Source of the DNA: CAYOXD01 sp964407825
Lineage (GTDB): Bacteria; Desulfobacterota; Desulfobacteria; Desulfobacterales; JAFDDL01
Assembly: GCA_964407825.1 (NCBI GenBank)
Contig: CAYOXD010000013.1
Coordinates: 1-45,849, forward strand
Direction: 5' to 3'
Length of the DNA stretch: 45,849 bases
Positions 16,672-26,133 of the stretch are shown piece by piece (positions within the stretch are counted from its first letter, which is position 1; each line of letters starts with the position of its first letter). A program made the translations under genes and the position numbers. A model generated the notes under the pieces. It saw nothing but the letters and a program-made list of their open reading frames with translations, had not been told where the DNA came from and searched no databases.

Positions 16672-17667
16672 ATGGACTTGGTGCATATCTGGGTCTTTCT
16701 GGTGGGGGTGGTGGTCATCCTGTACGTGATCCTGGATGGCTTTGCCCTGGGGGTGGGGCTGCTGTTTCCAACCGCCCGGAGCGATGCCGAACGCGACCTT
16801 CTCATGGGCAGTATCGCGCCCGTATGGGATGCCAATCAGACCTGGATCGTATTCGGCGGCGGCGCGCTTTTCGCCACCTTCCCAACCACCTATGCCGTGC
16901 TCTTCAGCGCCCTGTACATCCCGCTTCTCACCTTTATTTTCGGATTGATTTTCAGGGGGGTCGCCTTTGAATTCCGGGTCAACGCCCATCGAAAGCGAAT
17001 TTGGGACCGGGCCTTTTTCATCGGATCACTGGTGGCGGTCCTGGCCCAGGGATTGACCCTGGGCGCCTACATTTCCGGCATCAAGACCACCGACGGCCTG
17101 TTCTCCGGGGGCGCCCTGGACTGGCTGTCCCCCTTTTCGGTGATGGTCGCCTTGGGCCTGGTTGCCGGCTATGTCCTGCTGGGAGCCACCTATGCGCTCC
17201 TCAAGACCACGGGACCGATCCAGGAACGCGCCCGCCGGCAGGCGACGGCGGCCGGCTTGACCGTGGCCGGTTTCATGCTCCTGGTGAGTGCCTGGACGCC
17301 GCTTCACAACCCGGATATTCTGGCCCGTTGGTTCAGCGCGCCCCGGGTCTATTTCATTTGGCTGTTCCCCCTGCTGGGGATTGTCTCTTTCTACGGGCTG
17401 GTCCGGTCCCTGGGCCGCGATGAGAAAGGCGGACCGTTTCTCCACAGCGTTCTGTTGTTCCTTTCGGGTTATCTCGGGCTCGAGGCGGCCCTGTACCCCT
17501 ATGCCGTTCCACCGGGCATCACCATTTACCAGGCAGCGGCCCAGGGCGAAACGCTCCGCTTCACCCTCTGGGGGGTGGTGCTGGTGCTGCCCTTCGTACT
17601 GGGGTATATTGCCTACAGCTATTGGGTATTTCGAGGCAAGGTGAGCGAGGCGGACGGCTACCACTAA
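16672..17667 (+). CDS. cydB: Cytochrome bd-type ubiquinol oxidase subunit II
   Basis: Membrane subunit of 331 aa and partner of CydA. The N-terminus VILYVILDGFALGVGLL and the segment VWDANQTWIVFGGGALFATFP are family hallmarks (WxxNQxW). Eight or nine transmembrane helices are apparent. The start at 16672 is one base after the cydA stop, so translation is coupled; an upstream in-frame extension lies inside cydA. No small CydX-like gene is visible in the 7 nt before the convergent regulator gene. Confidence 0.95.
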   Translation: MDLVHIWVFLVGVVVILYVILDGFALGVGLLFPTARSDAERDLLMGSIAPVWDANQTWIVFGGGALFATFPTTYAVLFSALYIPLLTFIFGLIFRGVAFEFRVNAHRKRIWDRAFFIGSLVAVLAQGLTLGAYISGIKTTDGLFSGGALDWLSPFSVMVALGLVAGYVLLGATYALLKTTGPIQERARRQATAAGLTVAGFMLLVSAWTPLHNPDILARWFSAPRVYFIWLFPLLGIVSFYGLVRSLGRDEKGGPFLHSVLLFLSGYLGLEAALYPYAVPPGITIYQAAAQGETLRFTLWGVVLVLPFVLGYIAYSYWVFRGKVSEADGYH

Positions 17668-17674
17668 TCACCGT

Positions 17675-18334
17675 TCACTGTCTTTTAATAAGTCCCTTCT
17701 CCATGGCAAAGACCGTGAGGGCGGGGGTGTTGTGGAGATCCAGCTTCTTCATGAGGTTGGCGCGGTGCTTTTCTACCGTTTTCAGGCTGATACACAGATA
17801 ATCGGCTACATCCTTGTTCTTGTACCCTTCGGCGATCAGTTTGAGCACCTCGCGCTCCCGCTGGGTGAGGGTTTCCCACGAGGATTTCGGCTTCAAGCTC
17901 TTTTTCCCCTCCAGATAGCCGACAATCACCTTCTCCGATACGCTCGGGCTCAGGTAGCGCTTCCCCTGCAAGACATGACTGATGGCCATGAGCAGCTCGT
18001 CATGGGTGGCATCCTTCAGGATGTAACCATCGGCTCCTGCCTTCAGGGTCATGAGGATGTACTCCTCCGTATTGTGAACGGTGAGGGCGATGATTTTGAT
18101 GGCCGGGTGGCGCTTCTTGATTTCCTTGATTGCTTCGAAGCCGTTCATGCGGGGCATGGAAAGATCCATCAGTATCAGGTCCGGCGATAGATCCGTGGAA
18201 AGGCGGAACGCCTGGCGTCCATCCTCCGCTTCCCCAACGACTTCAAGTTCGGGATTCATGCACAGAAGGGACTTCAGGCCTTCCCGCAAAATCGTGTGGT
18301 CCTCGACGATCAGAATCCGCTTTTTTTTTGTCAT
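17675..18334 (-). CDS. NarL/LuxR-family response regulator (orphan)
   Basis: Regulator of 219 aa. The receiver domain has acidic E11/D12, phospho-acceptor D57 in ILMDLSMP, LTVHN and the Lys of YILKDA. The C-terminal LuxR-type helix-turn-helix spans about 152-210 (LTQREREVLKLIAEGYKNKDVADYL, then KTVEKHRANLMKKL). The start at 18334 gives MTKKKRILIVEDH as in homologues; an ORF extension to 18457 is unsupported. Its poly-A codon run is a slippage-prone site. No kinase gene is adjacent. It is convergent with cydB and divergent from the efflux operon, so either could be a target. Confidence 0.92.
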   Translation of the reverse strand: MTKKKRILIVEDHTILREGLKSLLCMNPELEVVGEAEDGRQAFRLSTDLSPDLILMDLSMPRMNGFEAIKEIKKRHPAIKIIALTVHNTEEYILMTLKAGADGYILKDATHDELLMAISHVLQGKRYLSPSVSEKVIVGYLEGKKSLKPKSSWETLTQREREVLKLIAEGYKNKDVADYLCISLKTVEKHRANLMKKLDLHNTPALTVFAMEKGLIKRQ

Positions 18335-18539
18335 TGTCTTTTTGCTTAAAATAGCGAGCTGTTCATAATGAGCAAATACCCGCACCGTCTTCACCGCATC
18401 GACATGCCCGGAGCCCCCTATGTAGCACATACGGGAGGTATGGTAAAGGACTATCAATTACGGTCCTGGCAAGGTTGATCTCTCTGCAAAGACCTGGTAG
18501 GAACCAGCCCGTCACGTTCGAAAGGAAAGCAGCCTTGAC

Positions 18540-19586
18540 ATGAAACGTCGAATAGCGGTTTCTATTCTTCTTATTGTTGCCGCGGTTGTGGGCGTCGTCG
18601 GTTACTGGGCGATTCGTAAACCCCGGCCGCTGGTGCTGACAGGCATTGTGAGCACCGATGAAGTGCGAGAGGGCGCCCTCGTCCAGGGCCGGCTTCAGGC
18701 GCTCCTGGTCAAGCAGGGCGATACGGTCAAAAAGGGCCAGCTCCTGGCAATTATCCAGCCCCGGGAGTGGCAGGCGGACAGATCCTACTACGAGAACGCC
18801 GAGAAGGCGTCGGCCGCCCAGGTCGATCAGGCACGGGCGGACCTGGCGTTCCAGGAAGCCCAGACGCGCGAGCAGATTCGTCAGGCGAAGGCCGGCCTGG
18901 CCATGAACCGGGACCAGGTGAAACAGGCGCGGGCAGACCTGGACTATGCCCGGATCACCTTCGAACGCGCCAAGGCCATGCGGGCGCGGGAAATCAATTC
19001 GCAGCAGGATTTCGATCAGGCGCGCACCGGCTACGATGCCGCCAAGGCCCATGTGGAATCCCTGAAAAAGCAGGTGCACGCCGCGGAGGCTACGCTGGCC
19101 CTGGCGAGGGCCAACGCAAAGCAGATAGAGGCGCGTCGGGCCGTCCTGGCAGCCAGCACCGAACGGTTGGCAGCGGCTCGCGCCCAGACCGAAAAGGCGG
19201 ACATCCTGCTCGGCTATACGCGGATTCACGCCTCCATCAATGGCATCGTGGATGTTCGGGCAGCCCTTCCCGGAGAGGTGGTAACGCCCGGTCAGACCAT
19301 TGTGACACTGGTGGACCCGGACAACCTGTGGGTCAGGGCCGATGTCGCCGAGAGCTATATCGACCGCATTCATATCGGCGAGAAATTGACCGTGCGTCTG
19401 CCCTCCGGTGGCACTCGAGAGGGAACGGTCTTCTTCCGGGGCGTGGATGCGGACTATGCTACCCAGCGGGATGTCAGCCGCACCAAGCGTGACATCAAAA
19501 CGTTCCAGATTCGCCTGCGCTGCGACAACCGGGACCGCAGCCTTGCCCTCGGGATGACGGCCTATGTCATCCTTCCCCTGAGGTGA
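18540..19586 (+). CDS. HlyD/EmrA-type membrane fusion protein
   Basis: Periplasmic adaptor of 348 aa anchored by one N-terminal membrane helix (about 5-24). A biotinyl-lipoyl-like strand (VQGRLQALLVKQGDTVKKGQLLAII) is followed by a long alpha-helical hairpin (about 80-215) rich in Ala, Gln and Arg. The beta-barrel part contains GIVDVRAALPGEVVTPGQTIVTLVDPDNLWVRADV. It is first in a three-gene set with an ABC ATPase and an ABC-2 permease, the YbhG-type arrangement. No outer-membrane TolC gene is in the window. Substrate unknown. Confidence 0.92.
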   Translation: MKRRIAVSILLIVAAVVGVVGYWAIRKPRPLVLTGIVSTDEVREGALVQGRLQALLVKQGDTVKKGQLLAIIQPREWQADRSYYENAEKASAAQVDQARADLAFQEAQTREQIRQAKAGLAMNRDQVKQARADLDYARITFERAKAMRAREINSQQDFDQARTGYDAAKAHVESLKKQVHAAEATLALARANAKQIEARRAVLAASTERLAAARAQTEKADILLGYTRIHASINGIVDVRAALPGEVVTPGQTIVTLVDPDNLWVRADVAESYIDRIHIGEKLTVRLPSGGTREGTVFFRGVDADYATQRDVSRTKRDIKTFQIRLRCDNRDRSLALGMTAYVILPLR

Positions 19587-19591
19587 GCCCC

Positions 19592-20617
19592 ATGGCATCC
19601 GAGCCGGCCCCCGCCCTTGAGCCTCCTGTGTTCGATGTCGAGGTGGACAACCTGACGAAACATTTCGGCGAATTTTGCGCTGTCGATCGCTTGAGCTTCA
19701 AGGTGCGCCATGGCGAGGTGTTCGGTCTTCTCGGTCCGAATGGCGCGGGCAAATCGACCCTCATCCGCATGCTTACCACCCTCGTGCCGCCGAGTTCCGG
19801 TCAGGCCCGCATTATGGGCCATGATGTCGTCCGCGCTGCCAACGCGGTCCGCCGCGTCATCGGCGTCATCCCGCAGGCCATGACCTCGGACCTCGACCTG
19901 AGCGCCCTGGAGAACATGACCATCTTCGCGAAGCTCTACGGCCTTTCGCGCAACAGGCGCCGCAGGATCATCGGCAGGCTCCTGGAGGCGGTGGATCTGG
20001 TCCAGTGGGCCGACAAGCCCGTCCGGATGTTCTCCGGCGGTATGCGCCGCCGGCTGGAGATTGCGCGGGGACTGGTGCACGAACCGAAGATTTTTTTCCT
20101 GGACGAGCCGACCACTGGGCTGGATCCCGTTTCACGGGTTTCCGTGTGGGAGATGCTGACGCAACTGAAGGCGGAAGGCGATCTGACCATCATCGTTACG
20201 ACCCACTACATGGATGAGGCGGACCGGCTCTGCGACCGCATCGCCATCGTGGATCACGGCCAGCTGGTAGCCCTCGATTCCCCCCTGAAGCTCAAGGCCT
20301 CGATTCCCGGCAAAAATTTGATCGAGGCGAGCTTCCATGAAATACCAACCGGCTGGACCCAGACCCTGGAAGCCCTGCCGGATGTCGTGGAGGTCAAGGC
20401 GGAGGATCATATCTTCCGAATCGCGTCCCATAACGGACCGCGCACGACGGTGGCCCTGATGGATGCCGCCCGGAAGGCCGAGGTCGTTGTCGGTTCCCTC
20501 TCCGTGCAGAGCACGAGCCTCGATGATGTATTTGTCCATTACACGGGGCGGCAGCTTCGGGATGCGCTCCAGGCACCGGCCGCCAAGGACAGTCCCTTCA
20601 TGATGCGCAGAGGTTGA
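19592..20617 (+). CDS. ABC transporter ATP-binding protein (DrrA/YbhF-like)
   Basis: Cytoplasmic ATPase of 341 aa. Walker A is G-P-N-G-A-G-K-S-T, the signature is F-S-G-G-M-R-R-R-L-E and Walker B is I-F-F-L-D-E-P-T-T-G-L-D, followed by a switch His (TTHYMDEADRL). The last ~100 residues match the C-terminal accessory domain of daunorubicin-type exporters. The ATG at 19592 is preceded by GAGGTGA with 5-nt spacing; a GTG at 19583 overlapping the HlyD stop is an alternative. It works with the downstream permease and the HlyD protein. Confidence 0.93.
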   Translation: MASEPAPALEPPVFDVEVDNLTKHFGEFCAVDRLSFKVRHGEVFGLLGPNGAGKSTLIRMLTTLVPPSSGQARIMGHDVVRAANAVRRVIGVIPQAMTSDLDLSALENMTIFAKLYGLSRNRRRRIIGRLLEAVDLVQWADKPVRMFSGGMRRRLEIARGLVHEPKIFFLDEPTTGLDPVSRVSVWEMLTQLKAEGDLTIIVTTHYMDEADRLCDRIAIVDHGQLVALDSPLKLKASIPGKNLIEASFHEIPTGWTQTLEALPDVVEVKAEDHIFRIASHNGPRTTVALMDAARKAEVVVGSLSVQSTSLDDVFVHYTGRQLRDALQAPAAKDSPFMMRRG

Positions 20618-20625
20618 GAGGAAAT

Positions 20626-21750
20626 ATGGGAAATGCCTTGAATCGTATCTGGGCTCTTATCGAACGGGATCTGCGCCGCTTTCGCCGGAGTCCCACCCTG
20701 ATCGTCGTCTCGATGGTGATGCCCCTGGTCCAGCTCGTGGTCCTGGGCTATGCCTTCGGAGGGAAGGTCAAACATCTGGAGGTCGGCGTGGTGGACCAGG
20801 ACCATCGGGTACCCGCCGTCCGGTTAAAGGGGATGCTCACCGCCGTGGCGGCCAACGCGCAAACCTTCGATACCCTTTCTTACGATGATGAGAGCCGTGC
20901 CCTGCGGGACCTTCGCAACGGCCGGATCAACGGGATCCTGAACATTCCCCCGCATTTTTCACGCAAGGTGCTTGCCGGCGCCAACCCCCGCATCGCCCTC
21001 ATCGAGGACAACACGGACCAGTTTTCCGCTTCGGCTCTGGCGTCAAGCCTTGCCGGGCTCGTGGATGCCTACAACAAAAAGCCGGTCAGTCCCCGCGAGA
21101 CCGCCCTCGTCACCCTGGACGTGGTGGAGGTATACCCCTACGTCCCCTACATACAATACCTTCTGCCGGGCTCCATCGTGCTGGCCATCTTCATCTCCGC
21201 CATGATCGGCGGCGGCATCATGTATATCGACGACAAGGCACGCGGTCTGCACGAAGGCTACCTGGTGACCCCCATCACCAAATTCGACCTCATCCTGGGC
21301 TTCAATCTCGCCGGCGCCATCAAGGCCGTGCTGACCGGCCTGGTCCTGGTGACCGTCGGCTCACTCATCGCCGGCATCCCGGATCCTTTCAACCTGTTGC
21401 GCCTCGGCCGGATGCTGCTGCTGGTGGCGGTGACCGCCCTGGCCCTCATCAGCATGATGTTTCTGATTATGGTGAGAGTGAGCGATCCGTTGGTGCCCCG
21501 CGCCATCTTTGGCGTCCTGAACACCATGCTTTTTTTCCCCAGCGGCGCGGTGTATCCGATCAATGCCTTCCCCGCCTGGATGAGAACCCTCTCGGTGGTG
21601 AACCCGTTTACCTACGCGGTGGACGGATTCAAGTCCCTTGTGTTGAAAAACACGGGCCTGACGGCGATCACGGGAGATTTGCTCTTCCTGGGTGTCTTTA
21701 CCTTGCTGACCATGGCCGCCGCGACGCTGCTCTTCCGCCGCAGCCTCTGA
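20626..21750 (+). CDS. ABC-2 type permease
   Basis: Membrane subunit of 374 aa of the efflux system. One helix near the N-terminus (LIVVSMVMPLVQLVVLGYAFGG) is followed by a large extracytoplasmic domain (about 55-170), then five helices in the C-terminal half, the ABC2_membrane_3 architecture of YhhJ/YbhR. The conserved segment DDKARGLHEGYLVTPI is the intracellular coupling region. The ATG at 20626 follows GAGAGG; an upstream TTG overlaps the ATPase stop. Only one permease gene is present, so a homodimer is expected. Confidence 0.92.
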   Translation: MGNALNRIWALIERDLRRFRRSPTLIVVSMVMPLVQLVVLGYAFGGKVKHLEVGVVDQDHRVPAVRLKGMLTAVAANAQTFDTLSYDDESRALRDLRNGRINGILNIPPHFSRKVLAGANPRIALIEDNTDQFSASALASSLAGLVDAYNKKPVSPRETALVTLDVVEVYPYVPYIQYLLPGSIVLAIFISAMIGGGIMYIDDKARGLHEGYLVTPITKFDLILGFNLAGAIKAVLTGLVLVTVGSLIAGIPDPFNLLRLGRMLLLVAVTALALISMMFLIMVRVSDPLVPRAIFGVLNTMLFFPSGAVYPINAFPAWMRTLSVVNPFTYAVDGFKSLVLKNTGLTAITGDLLFLGVFTLLTMAAATLLFRRSL

Positions 21751-21774
21751 ACCGGAATAGGGGACCTCCGTATA

Positions 21775-22494
21775 TCATTTGGCTGGAGATTGGTTCGCCT
21801 TCAGGATCGCATCCGCCCAACTTTCGCTTGTTTGCCGTATCCATTGAATGGTGCTCTTGTCCTTGTATTGCGCATAGAGGTAGGCAAAAAGGATTTTTTG
21901 CCTGGCCCTGAGCATGCAGCAGCCCATGACCATCTTTGCGGTTTTGCCCCCCATTGAAAAGGATGAAACCATCCCAAAGGCATATGCATCCGGCTTTGAG
22001 AAGAGACAGCCCAGGGAAATGGGCTTGCCGATGCTCAACCTGGCCTGATCGAGATGCAGTGATTTCATCCGCTGGTTGAATTCATCTTCCACCTTCTTGA
22101 CGGAGGAACTCAACACATCTCCGAACTGCCGCTTCACACCGGCGGTCACCTCCTTGAAGTTGGCTGCGCTACAGTCCAGGTATTCACCCCGTCGAGGCAC
22201 TTCGACCAATGCGTACTTCGTCATCATCCGGTCGGATCCCCGCCTGATTTTTGGCAGGTCCTTTTCAAGGACGAATCCAGCGATGAGCCGGTTGACCGCG
22301 GGCACGATGACTTCCATGAATTCCCGGTTATCATACCCCACTTCCCTCATATCCGGAACGGGCGGTGGAATGGCGATGGCAACCCCTCCCGCCTTGAAGG
22401 ACTGGACGGGGGCGGGCGGCGCAGCAGGGTCCTGTGCATTGGCCGTTGCGACAAACCCCATGACCAGCAAGCAGACAAAAATCATCTTCTTCAT
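21775..22494 (-). CDS. Secreted protein of unknown function
   Basis: Protein of 239 aa with a clear signal peptide (MKKMIFVCLLVMGFVATANA, cleavage near residue 20) and a proline-rich start of the mature part. I recognise no domain. The middle region is charged and helical. Cysteines occur at about 108, 165, 192 and 193, including a vicinal pair in the GCCML segment, possibly disulfide-forming in the periplasm. AAGGAG lies upstream of the ATG. It is convergent with the efflux permease (24 nt gap) and has no clear functional partner. Confidence 0.75.
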   Translation of the reverse strand: MKKMIFVCLLVMGFVATANAQDPAAPPAPVQSFKAGGVAIAIPPPVPDMREVGYDNREFMEVIVPAVNRLIAGFVLEKDLPKIRRGSDRMMTKYALVEVPRRGEYLDCSAANFKEVTAGVKRQFGDVLSSSVKKVEDEFNQRMKSLHLDQARLSIGKPISLGCLFSKPDAYAFGMVSSFSMGGKTAKMVMGCCMLRARQKILFAYLYAQYKDKSTIQWIRQTSESWADAILKANQSPAK

Positions 22495-22709
22495 CTTACG
22501 ATCTCCTTTCGGTTCTTCAGCCGTTGTCGATTCCTGGTTGCAAGGTGGACCGCTGCACCGAGCTATCCGCTCGCACCTTTATTACCGCCTCGATGATGAG
22601 TGGCTGCCGGGACGTGCCATACAAGTGAATGACAGTTTTATACTCTGCCACAAGTGCCTGAGTCAACATCGGATCATGCCATCCCAGGATGATTTTGTTC
22701 TGAAATGGA

Positions 22710-23411
22710 TCACCCCAGGGACATGACAGATTCCCAGCGTTCGTAGTCGGTGGAGACGGGAAGCCCCCGTTTTTCCAGAACACGGATCATGCCCGGGTCG
22801 TTGAAGCGGACATAGGGGTTGACACGTCTCTCGTCGTCCAGGGTGGAGCGTACATGTTTGGAGTCGTAATTTTCCAGAAAGGGCTCGATATGCGGGTTGT
22901 CCGGTTCCATGATTTTCGCGAAGGCCATGGACTCGGCGACATAATCATGTCCGGCATAGACCGTGGTGGATCCGGGCAGTGCCATCAGCCCCTGAAGGGT
23001 CCTGTAGAAGGCCTTCAGGTCCCCGGAAAAACAATTTCCCACGGTGCCATTAAAAAGGGTATCGCCGGTGATGATCCTTTCATCCAGGTGAAAGGTCACG
23101 GAATCAGCCGTATGACCGGGGGCGGGATGAACCTGGATCGTGTCATCTTCCAGGGGGATGGTTTCAGTTGCCGCCGCATCGCGGGGGGAAAGCAGGCCTG
23201 CATGGGTGGCCTCGAGCAGACGCCGGTTGCCGCTGGTATGATCGGCGTGGCCATGGGTGTTGGTGACATGGAGAAGCTCGAGGCGCCTGGAGGACAGGTA
23301 GGAGAGGATCTCCCGGGTCGCGCCGCCATCGATCGCCACGGCCAGGTGCTTTCCGTGGATCACGTAAGCCAGATTGTCCGATGAATACCTGAATTGTCGA
23401 ATGGAAAGCAT
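22710..23411 (-). CDS. Metallo-beta-lactamase fold hydrolase, glyoxalase II-like
   Basis: Enzyme of 233 aa with the metal motif T-H-G-H-A-D-H (about 51-57), a later HPAPGHTADS with the next His, the bridging Asp in IITGDTLF, and the His of YAGHDY. The order matches hydroxyacylglutathione hydrolase-like proteins, including the C-terminal segment that contacts thioester substrates. The start at 23411 follows AAGGAGGAAAT; a longer ORF upstream has no support. The substrate is uncertain: glutathione is often absent in such bacteria, so another thiol ester is possible. Confidence 0.85.
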   Translation of the reverse strand: MLSIRQFRYSSDNLAYVIHGKHLAVAIDGGATREILSYLSSRRLELLHVTNTHGHADHTSGNRRLLEATHAGLLSPRDAAATETIPLEDDTIQVHPAPGHTADSVTFHLDERIITGDTLFNGTVGNCFSGDLKAFYRTLQGLMALPGSTTVYAGHDYVAESMAFAKIMEPDNPHIEPFLENYDSKHVRSTLDDERRVNPYVRFNDPGMIRVLEKRGLPVSTDYERWESVMSLG

Positions 23412-23739
23412 CGCGGGATTTCCTCCTTTCTTCGCCGGTCGTTTTTTTCGGGCTGACAATCCAGCATGCATGAAAATACCCCTTTTCGCAAGGTGGGGTT
23501 GAAATCCCCCAAATCGGCTCACCGGATAATTTTCGGTGTCACTGCCCACCGATCGACCACCGTGACAGCGGAGCGGGGAGGGCACCGGTGTTGGGTTGCG
23601 TGCTATAGTCCTGCCCCACAAACGATCGACTGTTGCAATTACGGCTGGCTTGCTGTACATGAGGGGGAATTTACCCGTGAAACAGACATTGAGAAGGCAA
23701 AGCGGCGCCTGAAGAGCCGAGCGAGAGGAGACGCAAAGC
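23412..23739. other. Intergenic region between divergent genes
   Basis: These 328 nt separate the hydrolase and the universal stress gene. They should hold two promoters. I see no gene, strong hairpin or clear sigma-70 pair; the short ORFs here have no recognisable protein content. Confidence 0.4.
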
Positions 23740-24231
23740 ATGTCGCAAAATCTTGACAGCATGCCTCAGAGCGAAAACGAACAGTTCGAGGAGAGCGGGG
23801 CCAGCGTACAGGAGCGGAGCGCTTGTATGGAGCGGCCCAAGATTTTGGTGGTGGGCAAGGAGGATATTTTTACGGAGCGGGTCATGGATTACGCTGTCAG
23901 TCTTGCCGATCGTCTGGGCTACGACATCGTCGCCATGAATGTGAATACGGTGGTGGGACAATCGGGCACCTTTCTCCATCCCTTCAAGAAGCATTTGCGG
24001 GAAGAATTTGAAGTGCATGCCACCCAGGCGGCAGGTCTCCTTCGGGAAAAAGCCGTGGCCAAAGGGATTCAGTTCGAGCACGTGGTCAAGTTCGGCGAAG
24101 TGACCAAGGCTGTAAAGCAGCTCCACCATGAGTTTGAGCATATCGAATTGGTGGTGACCGAACCTGAATCCCATGCGGAACATAGTGACGCGGAGCTTGC
24201 CATACCGGTCTTCAGCATCGAATTTAGCTGA
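23740..24231 (+). CDS. UspA-like universal stress domain protein
   Basis: Protein of 163 aa. After a polar N-terminal tail (about 1-30) a single Usp-like domain starts with KILVVGKEDIFTERVMDYAVSLADRLGYDIVAMNV. The domain ends with VVTEPES and IPVFSIE. The glycine-rich ATP loop of UspA is not evident, so it probably belongs to a non-ATP-binding branch. GAGGAG precedes the ATG. The SLC13 carrier gene starts 47 nt downstream, so co-transcription and a regulatory link to the carrier are likely. Confidence 0.75.
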   Translation: MSQNLDSMPQSENEQFEESGASVQERSACMERPKILVVGKEDIFTERVMDYAVSLADRLGYDIVAMNVNTVVGQSGTFLHPFKKHLREEFEVHATQAAGLLREKAVAKGIQFEHVVKFGEVTKAVKQLHHEFEHIELVVTEPESHAEHSDAELAIPVFSIEFS

Positions 24232-24278
24232 AAATAAAACGAAATATCAGTTGTTTGCAGTCTGGAGGATTCGAAAAA

Positions 24279-26087
24279 GTGCCCCCCTTAACGTTGCATA
24301 TGGTTCTTGTGATGGGCATTATCGCCCTTGCTGTATTTCTCTTCATCGTCGAATGGGTACGCGTTGATGTGGTGGGGATTATCATGATGGTCGTGCTGCC
24401 CATTTTGGGACTGGTAACAGGGCAGGAGGATTTCAGCGGCTTTGGCAGCAACGCTGTCATCTCCATTATCGCGGTGATCATCATCGGTGCTGGGCTGGAT
24501 AGGACCGGCATCATCAACCGTCTGGTCAAACCCATTTTAAAGGCTGCCGGAAACAGCGAAAGCCGGATTATCGTGATGATTTCGGCAACCGTCGCCATCA
24601 TCTCCAGCTTCATGCAGAACATTGGGGCGGCGGCGCTTTTTCTGCCGGCCCTGCAGCGCATCAGCAAGATAAAATCCATTCCGCTGTCAAACCTGCTGAT
24701 GCCCATCGGCTTTGCCTGTATTCTCGGGGGGACGATAACCCTGGTGGGCTGCAGCCCGCTGATCCTGTTGAACGATCTGCTCAAACCCTTTCATTTGAAG
24801 CCCTTCGGGCTGTTCGATGTGACCCCCATCGGCCTGGCGTTGGTGGCATCGGGGATCTTGTATTTCATCATTTTCGGCCGGTTGATTCTGCCCCGGGCCT
24901 GTGGGGAAGACGAGTCCGGGGATTGCCTGCCCGATTGGCACCAGTCCTATCGTCATCTGGGGGATCTGCAGGAACTGCAGACTGCGGCTGACGCGTCATA
25001 TGAGCTCAGCCTGCGGTACATTCGCGACCATTATCTGGTCCACGTGATCGCAACCGCATACACCCCAGCTGGGGAGATGCTGCTCTCTCCGGATATGGAT
25101 TCAGTTCTGCCCTCCAATTCCGTCATCGCCGTTCAAGGCCTTCCCAAGAATGTCGAACTTCTCGCCAAGGATCTGAACTTGATCCGGAAGGAAAAGCTGG
25201 AGTTTTTCGAGGAGCCCCTGGGGGCCGCCTCTTCGGGTACCGTGGAGGCCGTCGTCGGTCCGCGCTCCGAGTTGGTGGGGAAGACCCTGCGGCAAATTCG
25301 GCTGCGAGAGGCCTACCATGTCAACACGCTGGCCATCCATCGCAGCGACACCCATGGATCCCGATTTTATTTCGCAGGGTTGAGCGACATGGCCCTCCAG
25401 GCGGGAGATACCCTTCTGGTCCAGAGCACCTGGGATAGGCTCAAGTTGCTGGGGGAAAGCCACCTGCTCCTTCTGAACACCCCCATTGACGTGGAGACCA
25501 TGGCGCCGGAAAAGGCCTGGAAGGCCATCATCTGTTTTGCAGTGGCCATTGGCCTCGTGGTTTTTACGCATTTGAGGCTGTCGGTCTGTCTGATGGCCGG
25601 CGCTCTGGGGATGATCCTCACCCAGGTATTGACCGTGGATGAGGCATATAAGTCAGTGGATTGGCGGACTATTTTCCTGTTGGCCGGATTGATTCCACTG
25701 GGTATCGCCACGGAAAAGAGTGGTACGGCGTCCTACATCGCGCACCATGTCTTAGGGATGCTGGGGCATGTATCGGAGCTCACGCTGCTGATCGTGATCG
25801 GCGTCCTGTCGACCCTGTTTACCCTGGTGATCTCCAATGTGGGGGCGACGGTACTGCTGGTGCCGCTGGTGGTCAATATGGCCATGCTGGCGCACATCGA
25901 TCCGCGGATGGCGGCCCTGGTCGTGGGCATTGCCACTTCCAATTCGTTCATGCTGCCCACCCATCAGGTAAACGCCCTGTACATGGGGCCGGGCGGTTAC
26001 CGCAGTGTGGATTTTATAAGATCCGGCGGGATCATGAGCATCATCTTTATTGTGGTCATGATTGGCATGATTTCAGCCTTTTATTAG
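24279..26087 (+). CDS. SLC13/DASS-family carrier with two RCK_C (TrkA-C) domains
   Basis: Membrane carrier of 602 aa. The N-terminal half (about 5-205) and the C-terminal part (about 415-602) are hydrophobic and carry the repeated re-entrant loops of the family (SSFMQNIGAAALFLPAL; ISNVGATVLLVPLV). Between them are two RCK_C-like cytoplasmic domains (about 240-310 and 325-400). This CitT/SLC13-with-TrkA_C form is often labelled as a sulfate or sodium/dicarboxylate transporter; the substrate is not defined by sequence. A GTG start at 24279 is chosen for the GGAGG at 24264-24268; an upstream TTG would overlap that site. Confidence 0.88.
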   Translation: MPPLTLHMVLVMGIIALAVFLFIVEWVRVDVVGIIMMVVLPILGLVTGQEDFSGFGSNAVISIIAVIIIGAGLDRTGIINRLVKPILKAAGNSESRIIVMISATVAIISSFMQNIGAAALFLPALQRISKIKSIPLSNLLMPIGFACILGGTITLVGCSPLILLNDLLKPFHLKPFGLFDVTPIGLALVASGILYFIIFGRLILPRACGEDESGDCLPDWHQSYRHLGDLQELQTAADASYELSLRYIRDHYLVHVIATAYTPAGEMLLSPDMDSVLPSNSVIAVQGLPKNVELLAKDLNLIRKEKLEFFEEPLGAASSGTVEAVVGPRSELVGKTLRQIRLREAYHVNTLAIHRSDTHGSRFYFAGLSDMALQAGDTLLVQSTWDRLKLLGESHLLLLNTPIDVETMAPEKAWKAIICFAVAIGLVVFTHLRLSVCLMAGALGMILTQVLTVDEAYKSVDWRTIFLLAGLIPLGIATEKSGTASYIAHHVLGMLGHVSELTLLIVIGVLSTLFTLVISNVGATVLLVPLVVNMAMLAHIDPRMAALVVGIATSNSFMLPTHQVNALYMGPGGYRSVDFIRSGGIMSIIFIVVMIGMISAFY

Positions 26088-26133
26088 GTTGGCACCAGGA
26101 ATTCACTGTCTAAAAGTATTTTTGCCGGCCTCC

